A stretch of 43,974 bases of DNA from Ascidiaceihabitans sp. (lineage in GTDB: Bacteria > Pseudomonadota > Alphaproteobacteria > Rhodobacterales > Rhodobacteraceae). Made by a program: the position numbers and the translations under genes. Where the stretch lies: the NCBI GenBank assembly GCA_028388995.1, contig JAOEQC010000009.1, positions 1 through 43,974 on the forward strand. The letters are read 5' to 3'. The notes beneath the pieces were generated by a model. That model ran no database searches, was not told the DNA's origin, and was given only the letters and a program-made list of their open reading frames with translations. Each line of letters begins with the position of its first letter. Within the stretch, counting starts at the first letter, position 1. Below, one piece after another: positions 9,339-18,287 of this stretch.

Positions 9339-9746
9339 GTGAGCGATCCGTCGGGCAAACAACGGCTAGACAAATGGCTGTGGTTTGCCCGTTTCTTCAA
9401 GACGAGGTCATTGGCCGCGACCCGTGTCGCTTCTGGTGATGTTCGGATTGATGGGGAACGAGTCACCAAACGATCCACGCTCATCCAAGCAGGCAATGTT
9501 TTAACCTTTGCAGTCGGTATACAAACGCGTGTTATTCAGATTGATGATATCGGTGATCGCCGTGGTCCAGCGTCTGAAGCACAAGAACTTTACACCGATT
9601 TGACCCCGCCTGAGGTCAAGCTTGAAAACAAACATCCGGCAAACCCTAGCTTTGAAGGAAAAGGGCGCCCGACTAAGCGCGATCGCCGTAAAGGTGATCT
9701 TTATCGCATCCATTCCTTCAGCGACGTCAGAGACGACCTTGAATGA
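9339..9746 (+). CDS. hslR: S4-domain RNA-binding protein, Hsp15 (HslR)-like
   Basis: 135 aa with a GTG start directly after the helicase stop. The N-terminal S4 domain (QRLDKWLWFARFFKTRSLA) matches Hsp15, which binds 50S subunits carrying stalled nascent chains. The C-terminal end is basic (GRPTKRDRRKGDLYR). Tight coupling to the SUV3-like helicase suggests they act on the same RNA or ribosomal substrate. Confidence 0.85.
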   Translation: MSDPSGKQRLDKWLWFARFFKTRSLAATRVASGDVRIDGERVTKRSTLIQAGNVLTFAVGIQTRVIQIDDIGDRRGPASEAQELYTDLTPPEVKLENKHPANPSFEGKGRPTKRDRRKGDLYRIHSFSDVRDDLE

Positions 9747-9800
9747 TCCTCCCCACTGAATTAGCTAGTCCAACGAACCGTTAAAAACGAGCGACCCTAT

Positions 9801-10136
9801 ATGACATATATCGTAAATGATGCTTGCATCGCCTGCAAATACACAGACTGTGTCGAAGTCTGCCCCGTAGATTGTTTCTACGAGGGTGAAAACATGTTGG
9901 TCATTCATCCAGATGAATGCATCGATTGCGGAGTTTGTGAACCCGAATGCCCTGCAGATGCTATTCGCCCTGATACTGAGCCTGACATGGAAAAGTGGGT
10001 TGAGTTTAACCGTAAGTATTCTGAGCTATGGCCAGTTATTATCACCAAAAAAGACCAACTTCCAAATGCGGAGGAAATGGACGGCAAAGAAGGCAAGATG
10101 GAGCTTTTCTCTGAAGCACCAGGTGAAGGTGGCTAA
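9801..10136 (+). CDS. fdxA: 7Fe ferredoxin ([3Fe-4S][4Fe-4S]), FdxA type
   Basis: 111 aa. The cysteine pattern [17 protein letters not shown] and [12 protein letters not shown] is that of Azotobacter ferredoxin I, binding one [3Fe-4S] and one [4Fe-4S] cluster. It is a soluble low-potential electron carrier. The C-terminal extension is acidic. It is followed by an intrinsic terminator and then carD; the order helicase, S4 protein, FdxA, CarD is, as far as I know, common in related alphaproteobacteria. Confidence 0.93.
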   Translation: MTYIVNDACIACKYTDCVEVCPVDCFYEGENMLVIHPDECIDCGVCEPECPADAIRPDTEPDMEKWVEFNRKYSELWPVIITKKDQLPNAEEMDGKEGKMELFSEAPGEGG

Positions 10137-10215
10137 GCCACCATAGATTCGCGGTGCTAAGGCTGAAATACGCTCTCAGCCATGAATTTCACAAAATAAT
10201 TTGTTATTTTTAGTT

Positions 10216-10253
10216 AAAAGGCCTCCCAGCGAACTTTCTTGGGGGGCTTTTTT
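10216..10253 (+). terminator. Intrinsic terminator after fdxA
   Basis: AAAAGGCCTCCC pairs with GGGGGGCTTTTTT across a 13-nt loop, allowing a G-U pair or one bulge, and ends in a T6 run. It lies 80 bp after fdxA. Confidence 0.8.
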
Positions 10254-10335
10254 GTGGTAGGGTGTTTGAGTACATAACCTAACGGATTAATTCCCTGCCC
10301 CGCTATATTCAAGATTCTGGGCCTAGAAATCACTG

Positions 10336-10383
10336 AAAACCGCAAATTTGACGTGGCATTCTTGCCCATCCCATTGCGGTTTT
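10336..10383 (+). promoter_or_regulatory. Inverted repeat in the carD leader
   Basis: AAAACCGCA and TGCGGTTTT are perfect 9-bp arms separated by 30 nt, 46 bases before the carD start. The right arm is not followed by a T run, so it is not an ordinary terminator. It could fold the 5' leader or be a protein site. Confidence 0.35.
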
Positions 10384-10429
10384 GACTTTGAATTTTGCAT
10401 GGAAGTTATCTGTTCTCTGAGGAAAATGA

Positions 10430-10957
10430 ATGACTAAATCGAAAAAGCTAGACTTCCGTACCGGTGAATTCGTAGTTTACCCAGCTCATGGCGTTGGTCA
10501 AATCACTGATGTTGAAGAACAGGAAGTGGCTGGCGTTACGCTAGAATTGTTTGTGATTTCTTTCGAGAAAGACAAAATGACTTTGCGTGTGCCAACATAT
10601 AAAGCCGTTGAAATCGGTATGCGGCCTTTGTCATCTCCAAATGACATTCTTCACGCTATGAAGACGCTAAAGGGTAAAGCCAAAGTTAAGCGTGCGATGT
10701 GGTCGCGTCGTGCACAAGAGTACGAACAAAAAATCAACTCTGGTGATCTGATTGCAATTGCTGAAGTTGTGCGTGACTTGCACCGCACTGATGATCAGCG
10801 TGAGCAAAGCTATTCAGAGCGTCAGCTGTATGAAGCTGCGCTTGAGCGTCTTACACGTGAAGTTGCGGCTGTTGAAGGGGGTGACGAAATCGCTGCTGGA
10901 ACCAAGATCGTAGATGTGTTGATGAGCCGTGTTGTGCCTGTCATTGCTGCGACCTAA
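10430..10957 (+). CDS. carD: CarD family transcriptional regulator
   Basis: 175 aa. The N-terminal RNA-polymerase interaction domain (residues about 8-65, FRTGEFVVYPAHGVGQI) is followed by the helical DNA-binding domain rich in Arg and Lys (KVKRAMWSRRAQEY). CarD/CdnL binds the RNA polymerase beta subunit and stabilises open complexes at housekeeping promoters. The start has GAGGA seven bases upstream. The gene is monocistronic between two terminators, with a long leader holding an inverted repeat. Confidence 0.93.
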   Translation: MTKSKKLDFRTGEFVVYPAHGVGQITDVEEQEVAGVTLELFVISFEKDKMTLRVPTYKAVEIGMRPLSSPNDILHAMKTLKGKAKVKRAMWSRRAQEYEQKINSGDLIAIAEVVRDLHRTDDQREQSYSERQLYEAALERLTREVAAVEGGDEIAAGTKIVDVLMSRVVPVIAAT

Positions 10958-10973
10958 ATCGCCTGAAAATTTC

Positions 10974-11009
10974 AAAAACCGCGCGAGATGAAAACCTAGC
11001 GCGGTTTTT
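10974..11009. terminator. Bidirectional terminator between carD and cobS
   Basis: AAAAACCGCGC and GCGCGGTTTTT form a perfect 11-bp stem with a 14-nt loop. The A run and T run make it work on both strands, fitting the convergent carD and cobS genes. Confidence 0.9.
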
Positions 11010-11021
11010 CGTTGACTGAGA

Positions 11022-11789
11022 TTAAGCAACCAGAAAAATTAGGATAACTGTTTCGCACAGCACCTGGGTTGCGCCTAAGACATCACCTGTCTGGCCGCCA
11101 ACTTTTGCCTTCGCCAGTTTGGTCACAGCAAACGCGATAAGTGCCGTGATGATTGCAGCACTGATTGCGCTAGATCCGATCAAAATAAGGGCCAGAACAC
11201 AAGCTGCAGCGAATGAGGTCGCAGCAGATTGTTGCGTGGGCCGGCCAACAGAGTGTGATAACCCCGTATCACGTGCATGGATTACCATTGCCATAATTGC
11301 AGGCAGTACCCCGCGCGATAAGACGGCCGCAGCGATAACACCGGCAAACCCAAGGGAAATTATAGCGCTCAGCGCCAACCAGCGTAGGCCAGTGAAGATG
11401 ACCAAGGCCAGAACGCCATAGGTGCCGATTTGGCTGTCTTTCATGATTTCAAGGCGACGGGCAGGGCCAAACCCACCCCAAAAGCCGTCTGCGCAATCAG
11501 CGAGACCGTCTTCGTGCATCGCACCAGTTATGATCATACTTGTTGCGAGCATAATACCTGCAGTGATTGGAGCATTAAGGCCTAGGCCAAAAGCGATAGC
11601 ACCAATAATGCAGGCTATAATACCAACAATTACCCCAACAATGGGGAATGCCCATGCATTTTCTGCTTGGCGCTCAAATGCTTCATCGGGTGCTTGTGGC
11701 AAGGGAAGGCGGGTCAACAATGTGGCTGCAACAACAATATCCCAAAGTGAATTGCTGAAGAAAGCGTCGTTCAAGTCGTTTTTATTCAT
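11022..11789 (-). CDS. cobS: Adenosylcobinamide-GDP ribazoletransferase (cobalamin synthase)
   Basis: 255 aa integral membrane enzyme that joins adenosylcobinamide-GDP to alpha-ribazole, the last assembly step of vitamin B12. The family motif [15 protein letters not shown] is present, with several hydrophobic segments either side. AAGG precedes the ATG at 11789. It is divergent from cobT, which makes the alpha-ribazole phosphate precursor, so the two share the 83-bp intergenic region. Confidence 0.92.
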   Translation of the reverse strand: MNKNDLNDAFFSNSLWDIVVAATLLTRLPLPQAPDEAFERQAENAWAFPIVGVIVGIIACIIGAIAFGLGLNAPITAGIMLATSMIITGAMHEDGLADCADGFWGGFGPARRLEIMKDSQIGTYGVLALVIFTGLRWLALSAIISLGFAGVIAAAVLSRGVLPAIMAMVIHARDTGLSHSVGRPTQQSAATSFAAACVLALILIGSSAISAAIITALIAFAVTKLAKAKVGGQTGDVLGATQVLCETVILIFLVA

Positions 11790-11835
11790 GTCTGCGCCTT
11801 TTTCATGTCTTGTACGTTAAGGCGCATTGGGTAAA

Positions 11836-11852
11836 CAGACGATACACGTCTG
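11836..11852. promoter_or_regulatory. Small inverted repeat between cobS and cobT
   Basis: CAGACG-ATACA-CGTCTG sits 20 bases before the cobT start. It may be an operator for the divergent pair or chance. I see no cobalamin riboswitch B12 box here. Confidence 0.25.
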
Positions 11853-11872
11853 GCAAGAGTAGGAAGCAACAC

Positions 11873-12898
11873 ATGAGTAATTCAACAAACATTACCTTCA
11901 CTAGACTCGATCATGTGCGGGACTTGATGGAAAATTTACCCGCTAAGGACGCTGCCGCTGTTGAAGGTGCACAGGCACGCAATAGTCAACTGACCAAACC
12001 ACCAGGTGCTTTAGGACGTTTAGAAGATTTGGCTATTTGGTATGCTGGATGGCGCGGGACTGATCGCCCTGTCATCAGCGCTCCACAAATTATTGTATTT
12101 GCAGGCAATCACGGTGTCGCTGCCAAAGGTGTATCTGCATTCCCGCCCGAAGTTACAGAGCAGATGGTCTTGAATTTCCAACATGGCGGTGCTGCAATCA
12201 ACCAATTGGCCAAGACGTTTGGCGCAAAGATGGACGTCCACGCATTATCTTTGGAGACGTCTACTGCTGATTTCACACAAGGGCCTGCAATGACTGAGTT
12301 GGAGGTCTGCGCAGCTATCCAAACTGGTTGGGATGCAGTTGATCCAATTGCTGATTTGCTTGTTGCGGGTGAAATGGGCATCGGTAATACGACTTCAGCG
12401 GCTGCGATTGGTATGGCGCTGCTTGGCGGTGATGCCGCTGATTGGACTGGCCGTGGTACGGGTGTTGAAGGTGCTGCACTTCAAGCAAAGACTGACGTGG
12501 TGGCTGCAGGTGTAGAGCGCCACGCCGGTAAAGGCGACGGTTTAGACGCATTGGCGGCTTTGGGTGGTCGTGAGTTGGCCGCTATGGCTGGTGCGATCCT
12601 GCGGGCACGTGTGCTGTCTATTCCAGTAATCTTAGACGGTTTTATCTGTACTGCTGCCGCGGTATGCTTGCATGTGACACAAAATGGCGTGTTGGATCAT
12701 GCTGTTGCGGGGCATCAAAGCAATGAAAAGGCCCATGAACGGATGCTAGTCGCATTGGGCAAACAACCTTTGCTACAGCTTGGACTGCGCCTCGGAGAGG
12801 CATCTGGTGGAGCGTTGGCGATTGGCATTTTACAGGGCGCTGTTGCTTGCCACAGTGGCATGTCTACCTTTGCCGAGGCTGGCGTTTCAGACGGCTGA
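11873..12898 (+). CDS. cobT: Nicotinate-nucleotide--dimethylbenzimidazole phosphoribosyltransferase
   Basis: 341 aa. It transfers the ribose phosphate of nicotinate mononucleotide to dimethylbenzimidazole, giving alpha-ribazole phosphate for B12. The signature stretches [24 protein letters not shown] and the catalytic Glu in RLGEASGG are all present. The track start (11810) is 21 residues upstream; ATG 11873 is preferred because AGGAAG lies six bases before it and the family N-terminus begins here. The stop is 3 bp from the convergent 832-aa gene. Confidence 0.92.
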   Translation: MSNSTNITFTRLDHVRDLMENLPAKDAAAVEGAQARNSQLTKPPGALGRLEDLAIWYAGWRGTDRPVISAPQIIVFAGNHGVAAKGVSAFPPEVTEQMVLNFQHGGAAINQLAKTFGAKMDVHALSLETSTADFTQGPAMTELEVCAAIQTGWDAVDPIADLLVAGEMGIGNTTSAAAIGMALLGGDAADWTGRGTGVEGAALQAKTDVVAAGVERHAGKGDGLDALAALGGRELAAMAGAILRARVLSIPVILDGFICTAAAVCLHVTQNGVLDHAVAGHQSNEKAHERMLVALGKQPLLQLGLRLGEASGGALAIGILQGAVACHSGMSTFAEAGVSDG

Positions 12899-12900
12899 AA

Positions 12901-15399
12901 CTAGCTTTTTGGCATCTTGAGGGTCAAGTTTCGGCTGCCCTTTTTGTAGCGTAGTTCGTTGTCGCCAATGGCTGAGACGCGTCCACCATCGATACGATCG
13001 CCAACTTGAACTTTTTGATAGCGGCCATTTGAAAGACGGACCAAAGCTCGACGGCTAGATGGTTTGCCGTAAACGCCGATCAGATTAACGTTGCGAAGGT
13101 TGATCGCATTCTTGACCGTCGCTGATTTTGCGACACTGGCGGACGACGGAATTTTAGGAACAACAACTTTTGGCGCGACTGACGCAACACGCGTTCCTTG
13201 ATACGTTGATTGATTCGCCTTGGTGCGTTTGACGATCCGCGCGAAATTCTTTGGACGTCCATCTGGGCGTACAGATGCCGTAACTGCCTGTAGATTCGTT
13301 GGACCTTCAATGACTATCCCGCCAACACGTGGTGCCAGTCCCGCAAGTGAAGCCGCCGCCGCCGCTGCGTCATTTTGTGCGTTCTCAGTGGCTGGATCGA
13401 CATCTCGTTGCGCAACGGCTTGTTCAACTGCCGGGCGCAATCTTGGACGTAATTGAGCAAGTTCTGATCGTGAAAGCCCCCCATTTACTGAGCGTTCGTT
13501 TTGTTCAACAAGATTTGACGGGCGTGATTGTGGTCGTGTTTTTGCAATCAAGGCAAGAGCTGGATCCACTTTTTCTGGCAAAGCTTTGCGTTCCGGCATC
13601 TTTGGCGGTGTAACTGCTGGGCTACTTAAGACAGTGACGCTGTTGGGCGTTATCGCACCATTGATCGTCGGAACGACCAACCCATTAGAACCGAGCGTAA
13701 AGGATGTGCCCGCCGCCAAGGATGTTGTTTGTTCGCCAAGTCCGCGGTCAGTTATCAGCGCCCCAACATTGGGCAACGCAATAGCATCGTTGGATGAACT
13801 GACGGGATCGGTGTTTGTAATATATAGGTCATCCAGGCTGATCAATGATGCGGGTTGCGGGACTTCTGGCGAAACAGGCCATATTCGAGTTGCCGCGTAG
13901 TTTGCTGGAAGTTCTTGAGCTGAAAGTTCTGGAAATGCAACGACAGGATCAGCCTGTGGTGCGCGTAGGGCGTCCAATACGGCCGTGTCTTCAGGGCTTA
14001 GGTCAGACCATGGGGTTACGGTTTCAATGTTTGGCCCTATGCCCTCTGATGGGGTAGGTGCCAAGCCCGAGGAGGGTGCCTCAGCAATTGCGTCGTCATT
14101 TGGGGAGTTGAAGAAGCGGGCAAGACCTTCGTCCATAAAGACAGAGGCCCAAGCGGCCACACCAACAAGGAAAAGTAATAATATGGCAGTTAAGATAAGG
14201 CCTAAGAATTTTGGTTTTCCACCAACGAAAGCTTTGCGTGCACCAAAAATTGTTAAACGATGCGCCTCTGTTGTTGGTTGGGTTAAAATTGGCGCTGGTG
14301 CTGGTATCGAATCTTTGCCAGATTTGCTTCGCCGGCTCAAGAACCCTTCTGCGATCTGAGATTCAGGCGGATCGATCGCGACCAATCCGGGTGTTTCAGA
14401 TAGTGTATCCTCTATCGAAGGGACAGAGGCAGAGATGACTGAGGTTGCCAGGATGTTTCGGGTTGTAACTGCAAGCGATGGAGACGGTCTATTTGGTGCC
14501 AGACGACTTGCGAAGCCAACATCTACTGGGTTTTCAGACATCTGGGTAGGGGATTTGATGGCTGTTGGGGGCGCAACGGCCACGGCATCAGGCGCAAGTC
14601 TTGGTTTTGTTGTTTCAGTCGGTATTATGGGTGGAGAGACAAGTTTTTCAGCCGCGACCTCGTTAAAACTGTCCGTAATTAGCTGTTCTTCGCTGACGCC
14701 GTTTTCGGTCGCCTGTTCTGCTATCGGCGTGGCTAATTCTGGCTCTTCATGTTCCGGCACGCCTTCCTCAGAAACGGCTACTGTTTCAACAATAGGAATG
14801 GTAGAAACTTCAGGTTCCAGGTGCTCAGGCTCGAGTTTGGGAATGATTGCCTGCGGAATGTCAGCAGCGTTTCCCACTACGACAAGTACAGTTTGGTCAG
14901 GAACAATTGTTAAATCGCTATTCGGCGAGGTTGCACCGAAAAATGGTTCGCCGACGAAGTTACCTTCCTCAGGGATCGCGACCCAGCTTACGGGGTTAAA
15001 GTTATGCTCTCTTGCAAATGCTTTAGCTTCTGCCAAGGTCTCGCAAGCGACTGCTGCGACATAGGTTTGTGACTGATCCGAACTTACATCATAGGCCAGA
15101 TCAGAAATGGCATAAGGAGTCGCACCTTCTAGAGCATCAAGCGCGAGTTGGTCTCGCTCATCTTCGCTTATGTCACCCGTTTCAAGCGTAATATATTTGA
15201 TTTTATCGTTTGGAATGATCAACTTGCTGCTGATCTCATTATCACTGCATTGACGCGCTTTGGCTTCCAATTTGGCTAGATCGCCAGCCAAATCCGTAGA
15301 ATCGAGAGCAACTTCATCAACCAAACGCCAGCCATCCGCTGCGCGCAGCAGCAGACAAATGCCCTCAAAAGAAAGGGAAAGCGCAAAATTCGGCTTCAT
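12901..15399 (-). CDS. Single-pass membrane protein with GspL/PilM-like N-terminus and PilP/GspC-like C-terminus
   Basis: 832 aa; no firm function recognised. Residues 1-155 are globular and look like the actin-fold cytoplasmic domain of GspL or PilM (MKPNFALSLSFEGICLLLR, with TPYAISDLAYDV). Residues 160-390 are Pro/Glu/Thr-rich linker. One membrane segment lies at about 398-421 (LGLILTAILLLFLVGVAAW). A long low-complexity periplasmic region follows, then a compact C-terminal domain (about 770-832) with LIGVYGKPSSRRALVRL and VQVGDRIDGGRVSAIGD, resembling the homology region of GspC/PilP. The layout suggests a protein linking cytoplasm to the cell wall. The domain calls are my inference from pattern, not a search. 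Confidence 0.6.
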   Translation of the reverse strand: MKPNFALSLSFEGICLLLRAADGWRLVDEVALDSTDLAGDLAKLEAKARQCSDNEISSKLIIPNDKIKYITLETGDISEDERDQLALDALEGATPYAISDLAYDVSSDQSQTYVAAVACETLAEAKAFAREHNFNPVSWVAIPEEGNFVGEPFFGATSPNSDLTIVPDQTVLVVVGNAADIPQAIIPKLEPEHLEPEVSTIPIVETVAVSEEGVPEHEEPELATPIAEQATENGVSEEQLITDSFNEVAAEKLVSPPIIPTETTKPRLAPDAVAVAPPTAIKSPTQMSENPVDVGFASRLAPNRPSPSLAVTTRNILATSVISASVPSIEDTLSETPGLVAIDPPESQIAEGFLSRRSKSGKDSIPAPAPILTQPTTEAHRLTIFGARKAFVGGKPKFLGLILTAILLLFLVGVAAWASVFMDEGLARFFNSPNDDAIAEAPSSGLAPTPSEGIGPNIETVTPWSDLSPEDTAVLDALRAPQADPVVAFPELSAQELPANYAATRIWPVSPEVPQPASLISLDDLYITNTDPVSSSNDAIALPNVGALITDRGLGEQTTSLAAGTSFTLGSNGLVVPTINGAITPNSVTVLSSPAVTPPKMPERKALPEKVDPALALIAKTRPQSRPSNLVEQNERSVNGGLSRSELAQLRPRLRPAVEQAVAQRDVDPATENAQNDAAAAAASLAGLAPRVGGIVIEGPTNLQAVTASVRPDGRPKNFARIVKRTKANQSTYQGTRVASVAPKVVVPKIPSSASVAKSATVKNAINLRNVNLIGVYGKPSSRRALVRLSNGRYQKVQVGDRIDGGRVSAIGDNELRYKKGSRNLTLKMPKS

Positions 15400-15582
15400 C
15401 GTATGTCGGTTCCATCGATTTTTTGCGTGCCCAGCAGCACATCTACAATCCTAAGGATATAACAGTCACGCTACGATGGGAAGTATTTCGCTAAAATGTG
15501 GAGCAGACTCGTCGAACGACGGTGTTCAGAAATCGCTCGGTGTATGCGGGCTGCGAATTAACCAACGGAAATAAGGGGGTTA

Positions 15583-15620
15583 GTAGAGCAGTTTATGTGC
15601 TGCATCAAAATATGCTCTAC
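15583..15620. repeat. Inverted repeat downstream of metY
   Basis: GTAGAGCA and TGCTCTAC are perfect 8-bp arms with a 22-nt loop. The repeat lies between the metY stop and the start of the 832-aa gene, both on the minus strand. There is no T run, so it is at best a weak terminator or mRNA 3'-end hairpin. Confidence 0.35.
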
Positions 15621-15658
15621 GGAATATTGTCGATCCCGCAGAGCAATAGTGTAATGAC

Positions 15659-16951
15659 TTAGCTTGTCGCTTTGGCCAGAGCTTGATCCAGGTCAGCAAT
15701 CAAATCGTCTGCGTCTTCTGTTCCGATTGAAATGCGCACGACTTCTGGAGCTGCACCAGATGCACGTTGTTGCTCTTCAGTCAACTGACGGTGTGTCGTT
15801 GAAGCCGAGTGAATGACCAAGGACCGCGTGTCGCCAAGGTTGGCAACGTGGCTGAATATTTCCAGAGAGTTGACCAATTTAACGCATGAATCATAGCCAC
15901 CTTTGACCGCAATCGTGAACAAGCCACCCGCGCCGCGTGGGCAGATTTTTGCAACGCGATCATAGTATGGTGAAGACTTCAGGCCCGCATAGGTCACGTA
16001 ATCAACGCGCGGATCATTTTCGAGCCAACCCGCTATTTTCTCAGCGTTTTCAACGTGACGCTGCATGCGCAAGGATAGGGTTTCAGTGCCCATCAATGTG
16101 TAGTGCGCAGCTTGTGGGTTCATTGTCATACCCAGATCGCGCAGGCCAATTGCGATACCAAAGAAGGTGTATGCAAGGTTGCCAAAGGTCTCGTGGAACT
16201 TGAGGCCGTGATATGCTGGCTCTGGCTGGCTTAGGGATGGGAATTTGTCGTTTGCTGACCAGTCAAATTTCCCTGAGTCGACGACGCAACCACCAGTAAC
16301 GGTGCCGTTACCTGTTAGGTATTTGGTGGTTGAATGAACAACAAGCGTCGCGCCGTGTTCGATAGGGCGGCACAGATATGGGGTAGATGCCGTGTTATCT
16401 ACGATTAACGGAATACCAGCTTCGTCGGAGATGGCAGAGATTGCGTCGAGGTCAGTGATGTAGCCACCTGGGTTGGCAATCGCTTCGCAGAAGACCGCGC
16501 GTGTGTTTTCGTCAATCGCAGCTTTTACCGCATCCAAATCGTCGAAATCAACGAATGTGCAGGACCAGCCAAAGCGTTTGATGGTTTGACTGAACTGAGT
16601 GATCGTACCGCCGTATGCACGGCTAGAGGCTACGATGTTCATACCCGGTGACATTAACGGGAAGATCGCCATGATTTGCGCCGCGTGACCAGATGAACAG
16701 CAAACTGCGCCAACGCCCCCTTCAAGCGTCGCGATGCGTTCTTGCAAAACGGCAACTGTGGGGTTGGTCAGGCGGGAGTAAATGAAGCCTACTTCTTGCA
16801 AGTTGAACAACGCAGCAGCGTGGTCAGCATCGCGAAAGACATAGGCTGTCGTTTGGTGGATCGGCGTTTGACGTGCGCCAGTTGTTGGATCAGGTTTTGC
16901 GCCTGCGTGAATTTGCAGCGTATCAAAACCATAAGTTGGGCCATCAGTCAT
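15659..16951 (-). CDS. metY: O-acetylhomoserine aminocarboxypropyltransferase (sulfhydrylase)
   Basis: 430 aa, Cys/Met metabolism PLP enzyme. The PLP lysine is K210 in VVHSTTKYLTGNG; SRLTNPTVAVLQERIATLEGG is the typical family N-terminal stretch. It makes homocysteine from O-acetylhomoserine and sulfide for methionine synthesis. AAGGA lies eight bases before the ATG. I looked for a SAM riboswitch in the roughly 90-nt leader and could not fit one. Confidence 0.92.
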   Translation of the reverse strand: MTDGPTYGFDTLQIHAGAKPDPTTGARQTPIHQTTAYVFRDADHAAALFNLQEVGFIYSRLTNPTVAVLQERIATLEGGVGAVCCSSGHAAQIMAIFPLMSPGMNIVASSRAYGGTITQFSQTIKRFGWSCTFVDFDDLDAVKAAIDENTRAVFCEAIANPGGYITDLDAISAISDEAGIPLIVDNTASTPYLCRPIEHGATLVVHSTTKYLTGNGTVTGGCVVDSGKFDWSANDKFPSLSQPEPAYHGLKFHETFGNLAYTFFGIAIGLRDLGMTMNPQAAHYTLMGTETLSLRMQRHVENAEKIAGWLENDPRVDYVTYAGLKSSPYYDRVAKICPRGAGGLFTIAVKGGYDSCVKLVNSLEIFSHVANLGDTRSLVIHSASTTHRQLTEEQQRASGAAPEVVRISIGTEDADDLIADLDQALAKATS

Positions 16952-17042
16952 TGTTTAGATCCTTTTCCATAGCGGCTGTTTGTTGCTTTGTGGAGTAAGG
17001 TATGCACCGCCAACGATCAAGGGCGGGCTGAAAACCAAAGTC

Positions 17043-18040
17043 TTAGCGTAACCAGGAGCCTTCGGACTTAATCCAATTGCGGATCGCTTGTTCGCGCCGC
17101 GGCAAGTGGTTTTGATCAAAAAATACACGCACTTTTTCAATGCGACCTTGATAAATGGCACGCTTAATCGCTTTATAACCTTTTAGGATTTTTTGATCTT
17201 GTTCGGTGCGGCAACCGTTTCCAAAGTTTCAATTACATGCTGGCTTTCCCTTGCACAAAGCAGCGGAAACATGCGGTGATGACAGCTGGTTTTACCATCG
17301 AGATAGCTAGCTTCCAAGGTATCGCGACCACCGCCAAGTGCATGTACGACCAAGGGTAGGACTATTTGATCCAACCATGGCGTTAATTTCTGGCAGGCCA
17401 GTTCAGGCATTGGTTCGCGACGTACAGTCAATGCGTATTCTAAGAATTCCTCATTAAAGGCATGAGGACAATTGTAATAAAAGAAGCCAGTGTTGAAATA
17501 GAGGTAGAGTTTCCGATACTTATCGGGTTCCGACAAATCTAAGCTGCTGTCGAAATCCAGGCCGAATTTGTCATAGAGTGACTTCCAGATACCCGAATAA
17601 CCAGGGCCATAAAGCGGTGGCTTTGGCCATGTGCCTTCACGCCGCAGCGATGCGGTCAAAGTCAAATGGCACGTACATCAGGTTATCAGTAATCAGGGCG
17701 TCTGTATCGAAAGAGACAAATGGTTCGCTTTTTGGTAATGCGGACAACATTTTAATTTTATTTCCATAGGCGTAATCGGTGCCAAAGTGTTTGGATTCAA
17801 AGGGCACAACTCCAGCATCCAACCCCTTAAGGGCTTCGAAGATGTCGAGTTTTAGGCGTGGATCGTTTGGCCACTTTGGACCCGGTTGTGGCTCTGCAAT
17901 CAGCGATTTTCCTTGAAAATCAGGGCTATGATGGCACAGAGATGCAGAAAAAAGCAAGGCTTTGTAGCCCAAGCGGCCATTCTAACCAACGAAAACAACG
18001 TTGAAGGTTTCCGTTCCGTTCGGTTTGGTTTTTTTGCCAT
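17043..18040 (-). pseudogene. Glycosyltransferase-like protein, broken by four lesions
   Basis: A reading frame of about 332 codons can be rebuilt from the ATG at 18040, which has a strong AGGAGG site. Lesions in order: (1) an A7 run at 18029-18035 needs an eighth A to give MAKKTKPNGTETFNVVFVG; (2) TAG at 17982-17984 interrupts FVG-x-NGRLGYKALLF, probably from CAG; (3) one extra G near 17637-17645 (GCGGCG) ends the track ORF at DRIAAA and shifts to the frame reading REGTWPKPPLYG; (4) an A6 run at 17189-17194 needs a seventh A to continue into ILKGYKAIKRAIYQGRIE and the stop at 17043. The rebuilt protein has FVSFDTDALIT, a DxD-type motif seen in GT-A glycosyltransferases, so that is the best guess. 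I cannot name the family. Confidence 0.85.
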
Positions 18041-18132
18041 GCGCCTCCTGCTTTGCTCTTTTTCAAGTATGACGTGATTGTCTGAAATTCAAAAGTTGGC
18101 AAATTCGCTCTTTTGTGATGTTTGAGTGCGTT

Positions 18133-18287
18133 ATGGTCGATTTGCATCTAAACGCCAACAATTTCGCAGAACTGAAGAAGTTGAGGAGGCGCTTGTAATG
18201 CTACGCTTCAGCCATTTTACCTTCTTAAGGTGGGGTGCCTTTGCACCCCAAATCAGTTTTATAACCATGTGTGAAAACAGCACTTAA
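18133..18287 (+). other. Two overlapping micro-ORFs in the gap beside the pseudogene
   Basis: ATG 18133 opens a 21-codon frame (MVDLHLNANNFAELKKLRRR) whose TAA overlaps, as TAATG, the ATG at 18198 of a 29-codon frame (MLRFSHFTFLRWG). The second has a near-ideal site, GAGGAGG eight bases upstream. A terminator-like hairpin lies inside it. Both are too short to trust; they may be a leader peptide pair, a gene remnant or chance. Confidence 0.2.
18231..18250. terminator. Hairpin downstream of the uronate-dehydrogenase-like gene
   Basis: TGGGGTGC and GCACCCCA form an 8-bp GC-rich stem with a CTTT loop, 34 bp beyond the stop of the catabolic operon. No T run follows on the minus strand, so efficiency is unclear. 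Confidence 0.45.

Noticed and set aside
8868-9362. Minus-strand 164-aa ORF with many Cys and Trp.
   Set aside because: Antisense of the low-complexity helicase tail; composition is not protein-like and there is no ribosome binding site.
11790-11872. Cobalamin riboswitch between cobS and cobT.
   Set aside because: The region is only 83 bp and lacks a B12 box; only a small inverted repeat is present.
14435-15064. Plus-strand 209-aa Ser/Thr-rich ORF.
   Set aside because: It is the antisense shadow of the Pro/Glu/Thr-rich linker of the 832-aa protein; low complexity makes long shadow frames.
16952-17042. Possible SAM riboswitch in the metY leader (GGTGCATACC, later AAAAGGATC).
   Set aside because: I could not form the P1 stem and pseudoknot of SAM-II, SAM-V or SAM/SAH types; only a 4-bp GTTG/CAAC pairing was found.
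17637-17665. Programmed frameshifting as the explanation for the split glycosyltransferase-like gene.
   Set aside because: The same gene has a nonsense codon and two other frameshifts, so decay is the simpler reading.
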